Origin: Paenarthrobacter nitroguajacolicus
Lineage (GTDB): Bacteria; Actinomycetota; Actinomycetes; Actinomycetales; Micrococcaceae
Direction: 5' to 3'
DNA length: 64,000 bases
Assembly: GCF_029952445.1 (NCBI RefSeq)
Contig: NZ_JAQPPK010000004.1
Location: 1-64,000, forward strand
This document shows, piece by piece, positions 40,637 through 49,805 of this stretch (position 1 is the stretch's first letter; every line of letters starts with the position of its first letter). The notes under the pieces were generated by a model. It ran no database searches and had not been told where the DNA came from. It was given only the letters and a program-made list of their open reading frames with translations. A program made the position numbers and the translations under genes.

Positions 40637-43600
40637 ATGTCCGCACCCTCTACAGGGCTATCCCGTGCTGTCCCCAGCAGTCGCGGGAAAACCCAAAAAG
40701 CCAGGAAGTTAACCACGAAGGCTGCTGCCCTCGGTCTGGCTTCCCTGCTTCTTGCCGGATCCATCCCAGCCCTGACTATCGCGGCCGCCGACGCGGCTCC
40801 GGGCGACCCCGCCACCATCAAAGCCGTGACGCCGGAGGTTCCCGTGGACTCCGCCGGGGTACCCCTTGGGGCGGTGACCGGCTTCACGCAGTCCGGCAAC
40901 ATCGTCGACCTCTCCACCGAAAAGGGCGCTATCCGCGTTACCTTCCTCGATGATGGGAACTTCCGCCTGGAAGCGGACCCCAGCGGCAAGTTCACGGACC
41001 CGGCCAACACCGACCAGGGCGATCCGGCCAGGACCGCGAACATCGTGGTGGGCAAGGACAAATTTGCCGGGACCAAACCCGCGGTCATCGACGGCGCTTC
41101 GCTGGTCCTCCAGACCGCGAAAATCAGTGTGGAAATCAACAAGACCACTACCCAGCTCCGCGTGCTGCGGGCGGACGGATCACTGGTGTTGGAAGAGTCC
41201 GCGCCCATCACGTTCGGCGCCAACTCGGCCACGCAGCACCTCAAGCAGCAGGACGGCGAGCAATTCATTGGCGGCGGCATGCAGAATGGCCGTTCCGTCC
41301 ACACCGGCGCGCTGATCAACATCGCCAAGAACTTCGACTGGGACGACGACGGCTACCCCAACGCAGTGCCGTACTACATGTCGTCCATGGGCTACGGCGT
41401 CCTTCGCGACACGTTTGCCCGGGGCTCTTACAACTTCGGCGGCGATCCAACCACTACCCACGAGGAAGAGCGCTTCGATGCGTACTACTTCGTGGGCGAT
41501 TACAAGCAGGCTTTGGGCGCATACACCACGCTGACCGGCAAGCCCATGATGCCTCCGGTCTACGCATTGGAATACGGTGACGCAGACTGCTACAACCGCT
41601 CAAACCCGGGGTATTCCTCCTCCGGCTACGGCGATCCCGACGGCGCCAAGCAGCGGACCCCCGACGCTATCAAAACAGCGCGGAAGTTCGTGGAGAACGA
41701 CATGCCCGCCGGTTGGATGTTGGTGAACGACGGCTACGGCTGTGAGTACCAACAGCTCCCGGAAACCGTGGGCAACATCGAGGAAGAAACCGACCTCAAG
41801 GTGGGCCTCTGGACGCAGCGCTCCCTGACCAACCAGGAATACGAAGTGGGCGAGGCCGGGGTCCGGCTCCGCAAGCTCGACGTCGCGTGGGTGGGCCAGG
41901 GCTATCGCCAAGCCCTCACCGGATGCGAGGCCGCGCACGACGGGATTGAACAGTTCTCGGAAGCCCGCGGCACCTCTCTGATGGTTGAAGGCTGGGCAGG
42001 CTCCCAGCGCTGCGGCATGCAGTGGACGGGTGACCATTCAGGAAACCTCGACGCCGTTCGCTGGCAGGTTTCGGCCCTCACCGGAGCCGGTAACTCGGGT
42101 CTGGCTTTCACCACCGGCGACGTCGACGGCATCTTCGGCGGCTCCCCGGAGTCCTACGTCCGCGACCTCCAGTGGAAGGCCTTCGCTCCGGCGCTCTACT
42201 CCATGTCCGGTTGGGCCGCGACGGACAAGCGTCCTTGGCTCTACGGCGAAGAAGCAACGGCAATCAATCGCCAATACCTCCAGCTCCGCCAGCAGCTCAT
42301 GCCCTTCATCTACACGCTGGCCCAGGAATCATCCACCAGCGGCGTTTCAATGATGCGTTCCATGGCCCTGGAGTTCCCCGAGCAGCAGTGGTCCTACGGT
42401 GCCGAAGCCAACAACCAGTTCATGCTGGGCTCCGATTTCCTCGTGGCACCCGTTTTCACCCAGACCAATGTCCGCAACGGCATCTTCCTCCCTGCCGGCC
42501 AGCAATGGGTGGATTACTGGACCGGCAAGCTCTACCAGGGCGGTCAGATCCTCAACGGCTACAACGCACCCTTGGACAAGCTGCCAGTGTTCGTTCGGGC
42601 CGGAGCGGTGATCCCGCAAGGCATAGTGGCCCGCAATGCGTCCTTGGTGCCGGAAGATTCCATGATCACCTTGGACGTCTACGCCAAGGGCCAGGACACT
42701 TTCACGCTCTACGAAGACGACAAGGTCACCCGCGAGTTCAAGGACGGCAAGTCTTCAAGCCAGGTCTTCGCAGTGGACGCCCCGGGTACAGGCAACAGCA
42801 GTGTCAAGGTGTCCATCGGTGAAAGGAAGGGCGAATACACCGGCAAGGCTGCGGCCCGGCCCTATGAGCTGAAAGTCCATGCCGGCGCTGCACCCAAGGA
42901 CGTCAAGATCGGCGGAACCAAACTCACCCAGCACACCACCCAGGCGGCCTACGCTTCAGCAACCACGGGCTGGTACTTCGATGAGGCCAACAACGGGACC
43001 ATCTGGGTGAAGACCGGATCAATCGCCTCCAACCAGTCCGCGACAGTCCAGCTCCAGCAGGCCGGTCCGCTGGGCGGCAAGAGCCAGGAAGACACCGCTG
43101 CCGAAGTTCGCGTGACAACCGGGCAGCAAGTGTTCCAGGACCAAGAAACCACCGTTACGGCGGCTTTCGTGAACACGGGATCCAAGGCCAAGGCCAACGT
43201 GGTCCTCACTCCGGTTCTTCCTGAAGGTTGGACCGTCGTCTCGTCCTCCGGCGCAACGGCGGCCAAGGTGGAAGCCGGCGCTTCAACCACCGGAACGTTC
43301 GTCATCAAGCCCGGCTCCAGCGCGAAGGCGGGTCAACAGACGGTGCGGGTATCGGCGTCGTACAGTGCGTCCGGCTCGACCCAATCGGTGACCGGCGGCA
43401 ACCAGATCTACGTCGCCTACGGTTCCCTGGCAGCGGCGTACAACACCGTCTCTGTCACCACGGTGGCCGGCAAGGCCCTCGGAAACTTCGACGGCGGTGG
43501 CGCCACCTTCGCTGCCGAGCAGCTGGCTGCCGCTACAGTTCCGGCAGGCGGTGTCCGTCCGGGCAGCGCCGTGATTGTAGATGCAGGGAAGCCGACGCAA

Positions 43601-44485
43601 GTCGACTACACGTGGCCGGCAGTGGGACCGGACGTCCCCAACTCCGTGGCGCTGTCTGCGCAGACAATCTCCGTAAAGGGCAAGGGAACGCATCTGGCCG
43701 TGTTGGGTTCGGCCGCTGTCGGCAACGGAACGAGCCCGGTGCTGACACTGACATATTCCGATGGAAGCATAGAGAAACAGTCCATCTTCTTCCCCAACTG
43801 GCTGCAGCCCTCAGTGCTGAACGGGGCCACGCTCGCGGTATCCGAGCAAGGCCGAAACAATGCCAACGGACCCTCTCCGGAGTACACGCAATACAAGTAC
43901 CAGGCGTTTTCCAACACAGTCCGTCTGAACCCCACCAAGGAGCTTGCCTCGGTCACATTGCCCACCGACACCCGGGTGAAGTTCTTCGACTGGAAGGTGG
44001 TTTCACAGCCGCTGCCCGATGTACCGCACGGAACGGCATATGCCTCGGAAACTCCGTGGGTGCAGGCTTTGAACGGTTACGGCGTGATCGGCAAGAACGT
44101 CGCCAATAAGGACTCGGCGTCCTCCCCGGACAAGCCGCTTGCCATCAATTACACCGATCCGACCATTGGCCAGCAGCCTGTTTTCACCAAGGGGCTGGGC
44201 GTCCATGCGGCTTCCAAGATCACGTATTACGTGGGTGGAAAGTGCACCTCATTCACCTCACAAGTGGGTCTCGAAAGCGGCTTCGGCGGCAACATTATCT
44301 TCAAGGTCGATGCCGACGGGGTTAACAAGTACCAGTCGCGTACGTACACGCCGGGATTCGCTCCGGAGTCCGTGTCCGTTGACCTGACTGGCGTGGCTTA
44401 CGTGGAGTTGGTTGTTGAGCCTTCCGGTTCCATCAATGGCGCACACGGCGTTTGGGGTGATGCCAAGTTCACCTGCGCTCCATAA
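40637..44485 (+). CDS. Secreted GH31 glycosidase with NEW3 and NPCBM domains
   Basis: The protein has 1282 residues. A long signal peptide ends near residue 53 (ADA-AP), so it is exported. The GH31 catalytic part covers about 80-760. The likely nucleophile is D415 in RKLDVAWVGQGY and the acid/base is D466 in QWTGDHSG. NGTSxx-type NEW3 beta domain covers about 815-930, another beta-sandwich about 940-1110 (NFDGGGATF), and an NPCBM carbohydrate-binding domain about 1137-1282 (GVHAASKITYYV). The catalytic wording with LDVAWVG instead of a classical D-x-NE motif suggests GH31 subfamily 18, whose characterised members are alpha-N-acetylgalactosaminidases; that is a hypothesis. A plain alpha-glucosidase annotation is the fallback. 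Confidence 0.85.
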   Translation: MSAPSTGLSRAVPSSRGKTQKARKLTTKAAALGLASLLLAGSIPALTIAAADAAPGDPATIKAVTPEVPVDSAGVPLGAVTGFTQSGNIVDLSTEKGAIRVTFLDDGNFRLEADPSGKFTDPANTDQGDPARTANIVVGKDKFAGTKPAVIDGASLVLQTAKISVEINKTTTQLRVLRADGSLVLEESAPITFGANSATQHLKQQDGEQFIGGGMQNGRSVHTGALINIAKNFDWDDDGYPNAVPYYMSSMGYGVLRDTFARGSYNFGGDPTTTHEEERFDAYYFVGDYKQALGAYTTLTGKPMMPPVYALEYGDADCYNRSNPGYSSSGYGDPDGAKQRTPDAIKTARKFVENDMPAGWMLVNDGYGCEYQQLPETVGNIEEETDLKVGLWTQRSLTNQEYEVGEAGVRLRKLDVAWVGQGYRQALTGCEAAHDGIEQFSEARGTSLMVEGWAGSQRCGMQWTGDHSGNLDAVRWQVSALTGAGNSGLAFTTGDVDGIFGGSPESYVRDLQWKAFAPALYSMSGWAATDKRPWLYGEEATAINRQYLQLRQQLMPFIYTLAQESSTSGVSMMRSMALEFPEQQWSYGAEANNQFMLGSDFLVAPVFTQTNVRNGIFLPAGQQWVDYWTGKLYQGGQILNGYNAPLDKLPVFVRAGAVIPQGIVARNASLVPEDSMITLDVYAKGQDTFTLYEDDKVTREFKDGKSSSQVFAVDAPGTGNSSVKVSIGERKGEYTGKAAARPYELKVHAGAAPKDVKIGGTKLTQHTTQAAYASATTGWYFDEANNGTIWVKTGSIASNQSATVQLQQAGPLGGKSQEDTAAEVRVTTGQQVFQDQETTVTAAFVNTGSKAKANVVLTPVLPEGWTVVSSSGATAAKVEAGASTTGTFVIKPGSSAKAGQQTVRVSASYSASGSTQSVTGGNQIYVAYGSLAAAYNTVSVTTVAGKALGNFDGGGATFAAEQLAAATVPAGGVRPGSAVIVDAGKPTQVDYTWPAVGPDVPNSVALSAQTISVKGKGTHLAVLGSAAVGNGTSPVLTLTYSDGSIEKQSIFFPNWLQPSVLNGATLAVSEQGRNNANGPSPEYTQYKYQAFSNTVRLNPTKELASVTLPTDTRVKFFDWKVVSQPLPDVPHGTAYASETPWVQALNGYGVIGKNVANKDSASSPDKPLAINYTDPTIGQQPVFTKGLGVHAASKITYYVGGKCTSFTSQVGLESGFGGNIIFKVDADGVNKYQSRTYTPGFAPESVSVDLTGVAYVELVVEPSGSINGAHGVWGDAKFTCAP

Positions 44486-44498
44486 CTTGCTTGTGCTG

Positions 44499-44545
44499 AT
44501 GGCCGCCGCCTGCCGCCTCCATCCGGGACGGCAGGCGGTGGCCAT
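44499..44545 (+). terminator. Terminator after the GH31 gene
   Basis: ATGGCCGCCGCCTGCCG (44499-44515) pairs with CGGCAGGCGGTGGCCAT (44529-44545), 17 positions with one G-U pair. A short TCTTCC follows rather than a long T run. Confidence 0.7.
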
Positions 44546-44586
44546 CTTCCGGGCACGACAAGAAACTGTCAGGGGAACCGGGCATA

Positions 44587-46575
44587 ATGTGGCAAATGGG
44601 GAAAGCACGTACTTTGATCATTGGTCTGGCCACCATAGTGATGGCAGGCTCACTGACCGCATGCGATGACGGACGCTCAGGCGCGGAAGGTGCAGCCAAG
44701 CAGCTGGCATCCTCCCTGTCAGCGCTCGACGTCGGACAGCTCACCGTGGCGGGCAAGGATGCCGGCGCGGCAAATGAGGAACTAAAAGCGGTGTTCGAGG
44801 GACTCGACGCCAAGCCGGCGGTTGAATCGGGCCAGGTAAAGCTCGACGGCGATACCGCCACTTTCCCCCTTAACTACAGCTGGAACATCGGGTCGGCCAA
44901 GTGGGAGTACAGCTCCGAGGCCACCTTGAAGAAGTCCGGCGACAAATGGGCTGTGCAATGGAGCCCGACCCTGCTTGCCCCCGAACTCTCCGACGGCGAG
45001 ACATTGTCCGTCAAAACCGTTCCCGCCCAGCGTGGACAGATCCTCGGCGCGGGCGATGCCCCGATCGTGGAGGACCGTCCCGTGTTCCGGGTTGGCATCG
45101 ACAAGACCAAGATTCCTGCGGAACAAGCGGATGCCTCCGCGCGTGCCATGGCTGCATTGCTCGGACTGGACGTTGAAGAGTATGCCAAGCAAGTAGCAGC
45201 TTCGGGCCCGCAGGCGTTCGTGGAAGGCCTGGTTCTTCGGGCGTACACGCCCGAGATCACCGAGGCCAAGATCCAGGCCATTCCCGGTGGCTCCAGCATC
45301 CTGGACTCGATGGCCCTGGCACCAACGAGGACCTTCGCGCGGGCGCTGCTCGGGAGCGTCGGGCAGGCCAGTGCCGAGCAGATTGAGAAGTCCAACGGTG
45401 CACTGCGCGCCGGCGACACCACTGGAACTGGTGGCCTGCAGCAGAAATACGACACCCTGCTGCGCGGCAAGGACGGCGTCGAGGTTATTGCCAGCGCCAA
45501 GACTGAGGGGCAGACGCCGGGGACCAAGGTGTTCTTCTCGTCCCTCCCCGCACCCGGCATTACGCTCAAGACCACCCTGGACCTGAAACTGCAGCAGCTT
45601 GCGGAGGAAACCCTGGCCGGAGTTGGACCGGCGTCGGCCATTGTGGCGCTCAGGCCTTCAACCGGTGCTGTGCTTGCTGCCGCCTCCGGGCCCGGGAGCA
45701 ACGGCTACAACACGGCAATGCTGGGCCAGTACGCCCCAGGCTCCACCTTCAAGATGGTTGATTCCCTGGCGATGTTCCGGAATGGCGCAACTCCTGATTC
45801 CAAGGTGGAGTGCCCACCGACCGTGACTGTTGACGGACGTACCTTCAAGAACGCCGAGGGATACCCCGAAAGCTCACTGGGATCTGTTGCTTTGCGGGAC
45901 GCGTTTGCACACTCCTGCAACACCGCCTTCATCAATGCGCGCGATACCGTCAGCCAGGACCAACTGGAGTCCGCGGCCCAGGCCCTGGGTGTGGCAGTTG
46001 AAGCCCCCAAGCTTGGTGCAGATGCGTTCCTGGGCTCCGTCCCCGGATCTGCCGAGGGTACCGAACACGCCGCTTCCATGATTGGTCAAGGCAAGGTGCT
46101 CTTCTCGCCGCTCTCGGCCGCAGTCATGGCAGCTTCCGTCGCCAACGGTGCTCCCGTTTCCCCGCAGCTGGTGCTCAATGCTGATGCGGTCCCGGCCGGT
46201 GCCGCAACATCCAGTGCCACGCCCACCGAAAGTGGCTCCGCCACGCCGTCGCCCGATTCCGCATCAGCCAGCGCGCTCCCGGCCTCGCCGGCCTCCACCA
46301 AGCCCATCACCAAGGAAGAAGCGGCGTCGCTGGCTGACATGATGCGGGCAGTAGTAACGTCCGGCCACGCCGGTTTCCTTGCCTCGGTGCCGGGTGCTCC
46401 CGTTGGTGCGAAGACGGGAACGGCAGAATTCGGCAATGAAAACCCGCCAAAGACGCACGCATGGATTGTTGCCACCCACGGGGACCTTGCGGTCGCGGTG
46501 TTCGTGGAAGACGGCGGCTTGGGTGCCACCACCAGTGGACCGCTCCTGAAATCGTTCCTTACCGCGGCGGGCTGA
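44587..46575 (+). CDS. Class B penicillin-binding protein, predicted lipoprotein, MecA-like N-domain
   Basis: The protein has 662 residues. A signal peptide ends in a lipobox LTAC (Cys near residue 26), so the protein is probably lipid-anchored on the outer face rather than held by a membrane helix. Residues 35-140 resemble the NTF2-like MecA N-terminal domain, then a PBP dimer domain with RGQILGA. The transpeptidase motifs are S386-TFK389 (PGSTFKMV), S443-C-N445 and K609-TG. It should make peptidoglycan cross-links. The loop before KTG contains a 40-residue Ala/Ser/Pro-rich insert. It stands between the GH31 gene and an FAD monooxygenase gene, without division genes near it. Confidence 0.9.
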   Translation: MWQMGKARTLIIGLATIVMAGSLTACDDGRSGAEGAAKQLASSLSALDVGQLTVAGKDAGAANEELKAVFEGLDAKPAVESGQVKLDGDTATFPLNYSWNIGSAKWEYSSEATLKKSGDKWAVQWSPTLLAPELSDGETLSVKTVPAQRGQILGAGDAPIVEDRPVFRVGIDKTKIPAEQADASARAMAALLGLDVEEYAKQVAASGPQAFVEGLVLRAYTPEITEAKIQAIPGGSSILDSMALAPTRTFARALLGSVGQASAEQIEKSNGALRAGDTTGTGGLQQKYDTLLRGKDGVEVIASAKTEGQTPGTKVFFSSLPAPGITLKTTLDLKLQQLAEETLAGVGPASAIVALRPSTGAVLAAASGPGSNGYNTAMLGQYAPGSTFKMVDSLAMFRNGATPDSKVECPPTVTVDGRTFKNAEGYPESSLGSVALRDAFAHSCNTAFINARDTVSQDQLESAAQALGVAVEAPKLGADAFLGSVPGSAEGTEHAASMIGQGKVLFSPLSAAVMAASVANGAPVSPQLVLNADAVPAGAATSSATPTESGSATPSPDSASASALPASPASTKPITKEEAASLADMMRAVVTSGHAGFLASVPGAPVGAKTGTAEFGNENPPKTHAWIVATHGDLAVAVFVEDGGLGATTSGPLLKSFLTAAG

Positions 46576-46589
46576 TCCGGAGGAGAACC

Positions 46590-47846
46590 ATGGAAAGCAG
46601 TACCCAGTGTGTGGTGGCCGGCGGGGGTCCGGCCGGAATAATGCTGGGGCTGCTCCTTGCCCGGGCCGGCGTGCAGGTCACTGTTCTGGAGAAGCACGCG
46701 GACTTCCTCCGGGATTTCAGGGGCGATACCGTCCATGCATCCACCATCCGGTTGCTGGACGAGTTGGGTCTCGGGGAGGGCTTCCGGGCACTTCCGCAAA
46801 GCAAGCTCGAGAATTTTCGTCTGCCTGTTGCTGGCGGAGATTCAGTGGTGCTTGCCGATTTCGGACTCCTGAAAGAGCCATATAACTATGTGGCAATGGT
46901 TCCTCAGTGGGACCTGCTGAATTTCCTGGTGGCTGCTGCCGAGCAGGAACCCACGTTTACCCTGCGGATGAATACCGAGGTCACGGACCTGCTGCGGGAC
47001 CCAGCGGGGGTGGTGACCGGCGTCCGGTACAGCACCCGGGATCCGCTGACGGGTGCCACGGTGGGCGGCGGCGAACTGCGGGCGTCGTTGACGGTAGCGT
47101 GCGATGGTCGTGGGTCCGTGCTGCGGCGGCAGGCCGGAATGGTTCCGCACGAATACCCGGTACCTTTCGACACGTGGTGGTTCCGGCTCCCCCGCACTCC
47201 CGATGAGGACGAGCCCGTGGCATCCATCGCGCCACGCTTCGGCAGATCCGACGTTCTGTTGAGCCTGACCCGCAAGGATTATCACCAGATCGCCTATCTT
47301 GCCGCGAAAGGCTTGGACGCCCAGCTCCGGGCCGAAGGCGTGGAGGCCTTCCGGGCAAGGGTTGCGCGGCTTAGGCCGGACCTGGCCGACCGGGTGGGCC
47401 ACATCAGGTCCATGGACGAGCTCCATCTGCTGGACGTCAAGCTCAACCGGCTGGCCCGTTGGCATCAACCGGGGCTCCTCTTGATTGGCGACGCAGCCCA
47501 TGCCATGTCGCCGGCGGGAGGCGTAGGAATCAACCTCGCGGTGCAGGACGCGGTTGCGGCCGCGCGCATCATTGCGGCCCCTCTGCTGAGTGAAACGCTC
47601 GACGACGGCCACCTCGCCGCAGTCCAGAAGCGGCGGTGGCTTCCTACGGTGGTGGTTCAAACGTTCCAGCGGCTGTTGCATCGCGTGGTCTTTGCCAAGG
47701 TCATGGCAGGCAAGCAGCCCAAACCGCCCAAGCTCCTGGTCCTGATGGCTCGTCGCTTGCCCGGATTTTCCAGGCTCCCCGCCCGAATGATCGCCTTCGG
47801 GCCGCGACCCGAGCACGCCCCGGACTTTGCCCGGCGACAGCCCTAG
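46590..47846 (+). CDS. FAD-dependent monooxygenase (aromatic hydroxylase type)
   Basis: The ATG at 46590 follows GGAGGAG and gives 418 residues. The first FAD motif is CVVAGGGPAGIMLGLLLARAG, and the second is LLIGDAAHAMSPAGGVGINLAVQDA, which together define the p-hydroxybenzoate-hydroxylase-like flavoprotein group. These enzymes hydroxylate aromatic rings using NAD(P)H and oxygen. The substrate cannot be deduced; no ring-cleavage genes are near. It starts 14 bp after the penicillin-binding protein gene, so the two may be co-transcribed, without an obvious functional link. Confidence 0.9.
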   Translation: MESSTQCVVAGGGPAGIMLGLLLARAGVQVTVLEKHADFLRDFRGDTVHASTIRLLDELGLGEGFRALPQSKLENFRLPVAGGDSVVLADFGLLKEPYNYVAMVPQWDLLNFLVAAAEQEPTFTLRMNTEVTDLLRDPAGVVTGVRYSTRDPLTGATVGGGELRASLTVACDGRGSVLRRQAGMVPHEYPVPFDTWWFRLPRTPDEDEPVASIAPRFGRSDVLLSLTRKDYHQIAYLAAKGLDAQLRAEGVEAFRARVARLRPDLADRVGHIRSMDELHLLDVKLNRLARWHQPGLLLIGDAAHAMSPAGGVGINLAVQDAVAAARIIAAPLLSETLDDGHLAAVQKRRWLPTVVVQTFQRLLHRVVFAKVMAGKQPKPPKLLVLMARRLPGFSRLPARMIAFGPRPEHAPDFARRQP

Positions 47847-47914
47847 CGGCGCGTCGTCCCCCAAGGCGATTGCCGCCGTCGGGCGTGAATAGCCCGGCAT
47901 GGGAGGATTGAAAC

Positions 47915-49597
47915 GTGGCCCATATTGACGTTTCCGGCATCGACTACTTCCTCTCCGACGGCACCCAGCTGCTCAACGGCGTGACCTTCAAGGTCCCCGA
48001 TGGCACAAAAACAGCCCTGATCGGACCCAACGGAACCGGCAAGACCACGCTGTTCAAGATCATCTCCGGGGACCTCACGCCCGACGAAGGCGCCGTGGGC
48101 CGCTCCGGAAACATGGGCATCATGCGGCAGTTCGTGGGACAGGTCCGCGACGAGTCCACCGTCCGCGACCTCCTCGTCTCCACTGCACAGGCCGGGCTCG
48201 CAGCAGCGGCCAAAGCGGTGGAAGAAGCCGAGCTGGCCATGATGGAGCACGACGACGAGCCCACGCAGATGAAGTATGCCCAAGCGATCGTGGACTGGGG
48301 CGACGCCGGTGGATACGACGTCGAGACCGTGTGGGACGAAGTGTGCATGGCTGCACTGGGGATTTCCTTCGACAAAGCCCAGTTCCGGCGTGCTTCCACT
48401 CTGTCCGGTGGCGAGCAGAAGCGCCTTGTGCTCGAGGCGCTCTTTGCCGGACCGGATGAGCTGCTGCTCCTGGACGAGCCGGACAACTACCTTGATGTGC
48501 CCGGCAAGCGTTGGCTCGAGGGCAAGCTCAACGAGTCCAAGAAAACAGTGCTCTTCATCAGCCACGACCGGGAGCTCCTGAATAACGCGGCCGGCCGCAT
48601 CGTGACATTGGAACCGGGAATCAACGGTGCCGGTGCCTGGATCCACGGTGGCGGCTTTGGATCCTACGTCGAGGCCCGGGCAGACCGAAACGCCCGCTTC
48701 GAAGAACTCCGCAAGCGCTGGGACGAGGAGCACATCAAGCTCAAAGAACTCGTCAATATGTACAAGAACAAGGCCGCCTTCCGCTCCGACATGGCCAACC
48801 GGTACCAGGCAGCGCAGACCCGCCTGGCCAAGTTCCTCGAGGCAGGACCGCCCGAGGCCTTGCCCATCGAGCAGAACGTGAAGATGCGGCTCAAGGGCGG
48901 CCGGACTGCCAAGCGCGCCGTCGTGGCTGAGAAGCTGGAACTGACGGGACTCATGAAGCCGTTTTCCACGGAGATCTGGTTCGGTGACCGTGTTGGCGTG
49001 CTGGGTTCCAACGGCTCGGGCAAGAGCCACTTCCTGCGCCTGCTCGCCACCGGTGGCACCGACCCGGAGCGCGAGCACCTGCCCGTGTCCGACGTCGTCA
49101 TCGCGGAAGTGCCGCACGAAGGAACTGTGAAACTGGGCGCACGCATCCGGCCCGGGTTCTTCGCGCAGACGCATGTCCGTCCAGATCTGCTTGGCCGTAC
49201 CCTGTTGGAGATCCTGCACCGGGGCGACGAACACCGCTCGGGCCTCCCCCGCGAATCCGCCGCTGGAGCCTTGGATTCCTATGGCCTGGCCGGTCAGTCG
49301 GAGCAGAAATACGAGTCCCTCTCCGGCGGCCAGCAGGCGCGTTTCCAGATCCTGCTGCTCCAGCTTTCCGGTGCCACGCTCCTTTTGTTGGATGAGCCCA
49401 CCGACAACCTGGACCTGCACTCGGGCGAGGCTCTGGAGCGGGCCATCGACGCGTTTGAAGGCACGGTCCTGGCGGTCACACACGACCGGTGGTTCGCCAA
49501 GTCCTTCGACCGCTTCCTGATTTTCGGGTCCGATGGCAAGGTCTACGAGTCGGAAGAGCCCGTGTGGGACGAGAAGCGGGTGGAGCGCGCCCGCTAA
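47915..49597 (+). CDS. ABC-F family ATPase
   Basis: The protein has 560 residues from a GTG preceded by GGGAGG. It has two ABC domains and no membrane part. The first has GPNGTGKTTLFK and LSGGEQKRLVLEALF with LLLDEPDNYLD, the second has GSNGSGKSHFLR and LSGGQQARFQILLLQ with LLLDEPTDNLD. Between them lies the charged linker that reaches into the ribosome in ABC-F proteins (about residues 245-320). Such proteins act on stalled ribosomes, and some give antibiotic resistance by ribosome protection. The linker alone does not tell which group this one belongs to. A small repeat begins directly after its stop. Confidence 0.93.
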   Translation: MAHIDVSGIDYFLSDGTQLLNGVTFKVPDGTKTALIGPNGTGKTTLFKIISGDLTPDEGAVGRSGNMGIMRQFVGQVRDESTVRDLLVSTAQAGLAAAAKAVEEAELAMMEHDDEPTQMKYAQAIVDWGDAGGYDVETVWDEVCMAALGISFDKAQFRRASTLSGGEQKRLVLEALFAGPDELLLLDEPDNYLDVPGKRWLEGKLNESKKTVLFISHDRELLNNAAGRIVTLEPGINGAGAWIHGGGFGSYVEARADRNARFEELRKRWDEEHIKLKELVNMYKNKAAFRSDMANRYQAAQTRLAKFLEAGPPEALPIEQNVKMRLKGGRTAKRAVVAEKLELTGLMKPFSTEIWFGDRVGVLGSNGSGKSHFLRLLATGGTDPEREHLPVSDVVIAEVPHEGTVKLGARIRPGFFAQTHVRPDLLGRTLLEILHRGDEHRSGLPRESAAGALDSYGLAGQSEQKYESLSGGQQARFQILLLQLSGATLLLLDEPTDNLDLHSGEALERAIDAFEGTVLAVTHDRWFAKSFDRFLIFGSDGKVYESEEPVWDEKRVERAR

Positions 49598-49598
49598 C

Positions 49599-49676
49599 CG
49601 TCTCTCACCAAACTCCCCTTTCAAGGGAACGCTCTCGCACATTCCACCCCCTTCAAGCCAACGCTCTTGCATCTGC
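49599..49676 (-). repeat. Small dispersed repeat, one full and one partial unit
   Basis: On the minus strand the unit begins TGCGAGAGCGTT and ends GGTGAGAGACG (49639-49599). A second partial unit with TGCAAGAGCGTTGGCTTGAA lies at about 49676-49648, 33 bp away. The full unit matches 33 of 41 positions, in opposite orientation, with the element at 51979-52019. The two elements flank the monooxygenase pseudogene and its TetR regulator. Confidence 0.75.
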
Positions 49677-49805
49677 CGGGGTGTTCAGGTCGTCGCTCGC
49701 CCCGTAACTCGCTTGCCCGTCCGGATAAGTGTGAGGTCTGCCCACCCTGGGCTGGTCCGGTTCCGAGGGCAGCAGGCGGTTGTCGCAGTCCGGACCATCA
49801 ATAGC

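Noticed and set aside
47843..49672. A 609-codon open frame opposite the ABC-F gene
   Set aside because: Antisense shadow of the two ABC domains; the forward frame has complete motifs.
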